Shown here one piece after another: positions 63,280 through 64,000 of a DNA stretch of 64,000 nt. The notes under the pieces were generated by a model. The model had not been told where the DNA came from and did not search any database. It was given only the letters and a program-made list of their open reading frames with translations. A program made the position numbers and the translations under genes. The stretch is from Phycisphaerales bacterium. Its GTDB lineage: Bacteria; Planctomycetota; Phycisphaerae; Phycisphaerales; UBA1924. The DNA lies in the NCBI GenBank assembly GCA_029260495.1, contig JAJDDD010000009.1:560266-624265 (forward strand), read 5' to 3'. Every line of letters begins with the position of its first letter. Within the stretch, counting starts at the first letter, position 1.

Positions 63280-64000
63280 TTAGCGGTGTTCGCTGAGCAG
63301 TCTCGCTGCTTCATCAACATCCTTATCGCCGCGCCCGGACAGGTTGACGACGAGATTTTTCTCAGCCGGCATCGTCGCTGCAATGTCAATCGCTCGCGCG
63401 ACTGCATGCGCGCTCTCGAGCGCAGGGATAATCCCCTCGGTGCGAGCGAGCAGCGTGAACGCATCCAGCGCTTCGGCGTCACTCGCTGTTGTGTAGCGCA
63501 CCCGTCCGGCGTCTTTCCAGCAGCTGTGCTCGGGACCGACGCCGGGGTAGTCGAGTCCCGCTGAGCAGGAATGAACGTCGGCGGTCTGGCCGTCGTCGGA
63601 CTGAAGAACATAGCTCATTGAGCCGTGCAACACGCCGGGCGCGCCATGTGAGAGCGGCGCCGCATGTTGGCCGAGCAGCAACCCCGCGCCGCCGGCTTCG
63701 ACGCCGATTAACTCGACAGCGGCGTCATCGACGAAGTCGAAGAAAATTCCTGCTGCATTGGAACCGCCGCCGACACAGGCGACGATGGCGTCGGGGAGGG
63801 CGCTGAACTGCTGTGCGCACTGGGCGCGTGTTTCCCTGCCTATAACAGCCTGAAAATCGCGCACGATCATAGGAAATGGATGCGGCCCAACGACGGAACC
63901 GAGGACATAGTGCGTGTTTTCAACCGAGCCCATCCAGTCGCGCATCGCTTCATTGGTAGCGTCTTTGAGCGTGCGCGATCCGGAGTTAACCGTGCGCACC
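63280..64000 (-). CDS. trpB: Tryptophan synthase beta subunit (C-terminal part, truncated by window edge)
   Basis: TrpB condenses indole and serine to tryptophan with PLP. The visible 239 residues begin at [20 protein letters not shown] in the middle of the protein and include [12 protein letters not shown], the phosphate-binding loop of PLP, then [19 protein letters not shown]-like [20 protein letters not shown], and the end [20 protein letters not shown]. The N-terminal part with the PLP lysine lies to the right, outside the window. It ends 6 nt from the TPR gene on the other strand. Confidence 0.95.
   Translation of the reverse strand, partial: VRTVNSGSRTLKDATNEAMRDWMGSVENTHYVLGSVVGPHPFPMIVRDFQAVIGRETRAQCAQQFSALPDAIVACVGGGSNAAGIFFDFVDDAAVELIGVEAGGAGLLLGQHAAPLSHGAPGVLHGSMSYVLQSDDGQTADVHSCSAGLDYPGVGPEHSCWKDAGRVRYTTASDAEALDAFTLLARTEGIIPALESAHAVARAIDIAATMPAEKNLVVNLSGRGDKDVDEAARLLSEHR

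Overview
The window comes from a GC-rich Gram-negative bacterium, most likely a planctomycete of the Phycisphaerae type. The evidence is a PEP-CTERM-like sorting tail (VPAPGAAGLLVLGG, then RRRR), two very large or modular secreted proteins ending in dockerin-like tails (DVNGDG.VG.AD...LG.WG), a type II pseudopilin with a planctomycete-style DG ending, an LptC/LptA-like protein with kdsD (lipopolysaccharide assembly), selenocysteine use, and a high density of TPR/HEAT and coiled-coil secreted proteins. Housekeeping genes are scattered rather than clustered.

Layout. 0-1.6 kb: the start of selB, a selD gene whose catalytic residue is encoded by an in-frame TGA (selenocysteine), and tRNA-Arg(CCG), all on the minus strand. 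1.7-3.4 kb: an MFS transporter, then an intergenic stretch holding a candidate minus-strand structured RNA. 3.4-8.7 kb: acetyltransferase, then the overlapping set valS / lipoprotein peptidase / phosphodiesterase. 8.7-11.3 kb: TPR protein, queE, STAS protein, queD. 11.4-17.1 kb: secreted hypothetical, glycosyltransferase, M42-like peptidase, oligopeptide ABC ATPase and permease. 17.2-19.3 kb: ECF sigma / membrane anti-sigma candidate / secreted coiled-coil protein. 19.4-22.2 kb: FG-GAP protein with dockerin-like tail and a P-domain PEP-CTERM protein. 22.6-27.8 kb: metal/cobalamin-type binding lipoprotein, BshC-like protein, glycosyltransferase, ligA. 27.9-31.5 kb: folD, a DUF695/RraB-like protein, a secreted hypothetical. 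31.5-37.2 kb (minus): kdsD, pseudopilin, membrane protein, LptC/A-like protein. 37.3-40.4 kb: scpA followed by a lower-GC accessory patch with two unknown reading frames and an Nmad3-type protein. 40.7-47.4 kb: flagellin, GspG-tailed membrane protein, cysteine desulfurase, TetR regulator, yidD, rnpA, ClC channel. 47.5-53.9 kb: topA, miaA, pgk, pilT. 54.2-59.2 kb: a giant modular secreted protein. 59.8-64 kb: HEAT-repeat protein, TPR protein, and the C-terminal part of trpB.

A striking large-scale signal is a sharp strand-composition switch. Left of about 27.6 kb the plus strand is C-rich; right of it the plus strand is G-rich. The flip falls inside the coding sequence of ligA, after roughly 70 codons, and has the polarity expected of a replication origin. 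Most genes to the left run leftward, away from it. The other points of most interest are the selenocysteine SelD, the candidate small RNA near 3.1 kb, the Nmad3 accessory patch with an in-frame TGA, shared sequence motifs upstream of the secreted-protein genes, and the dockerin-like tails. No rRNA, CRISPR array, transposase or integrase was seen.
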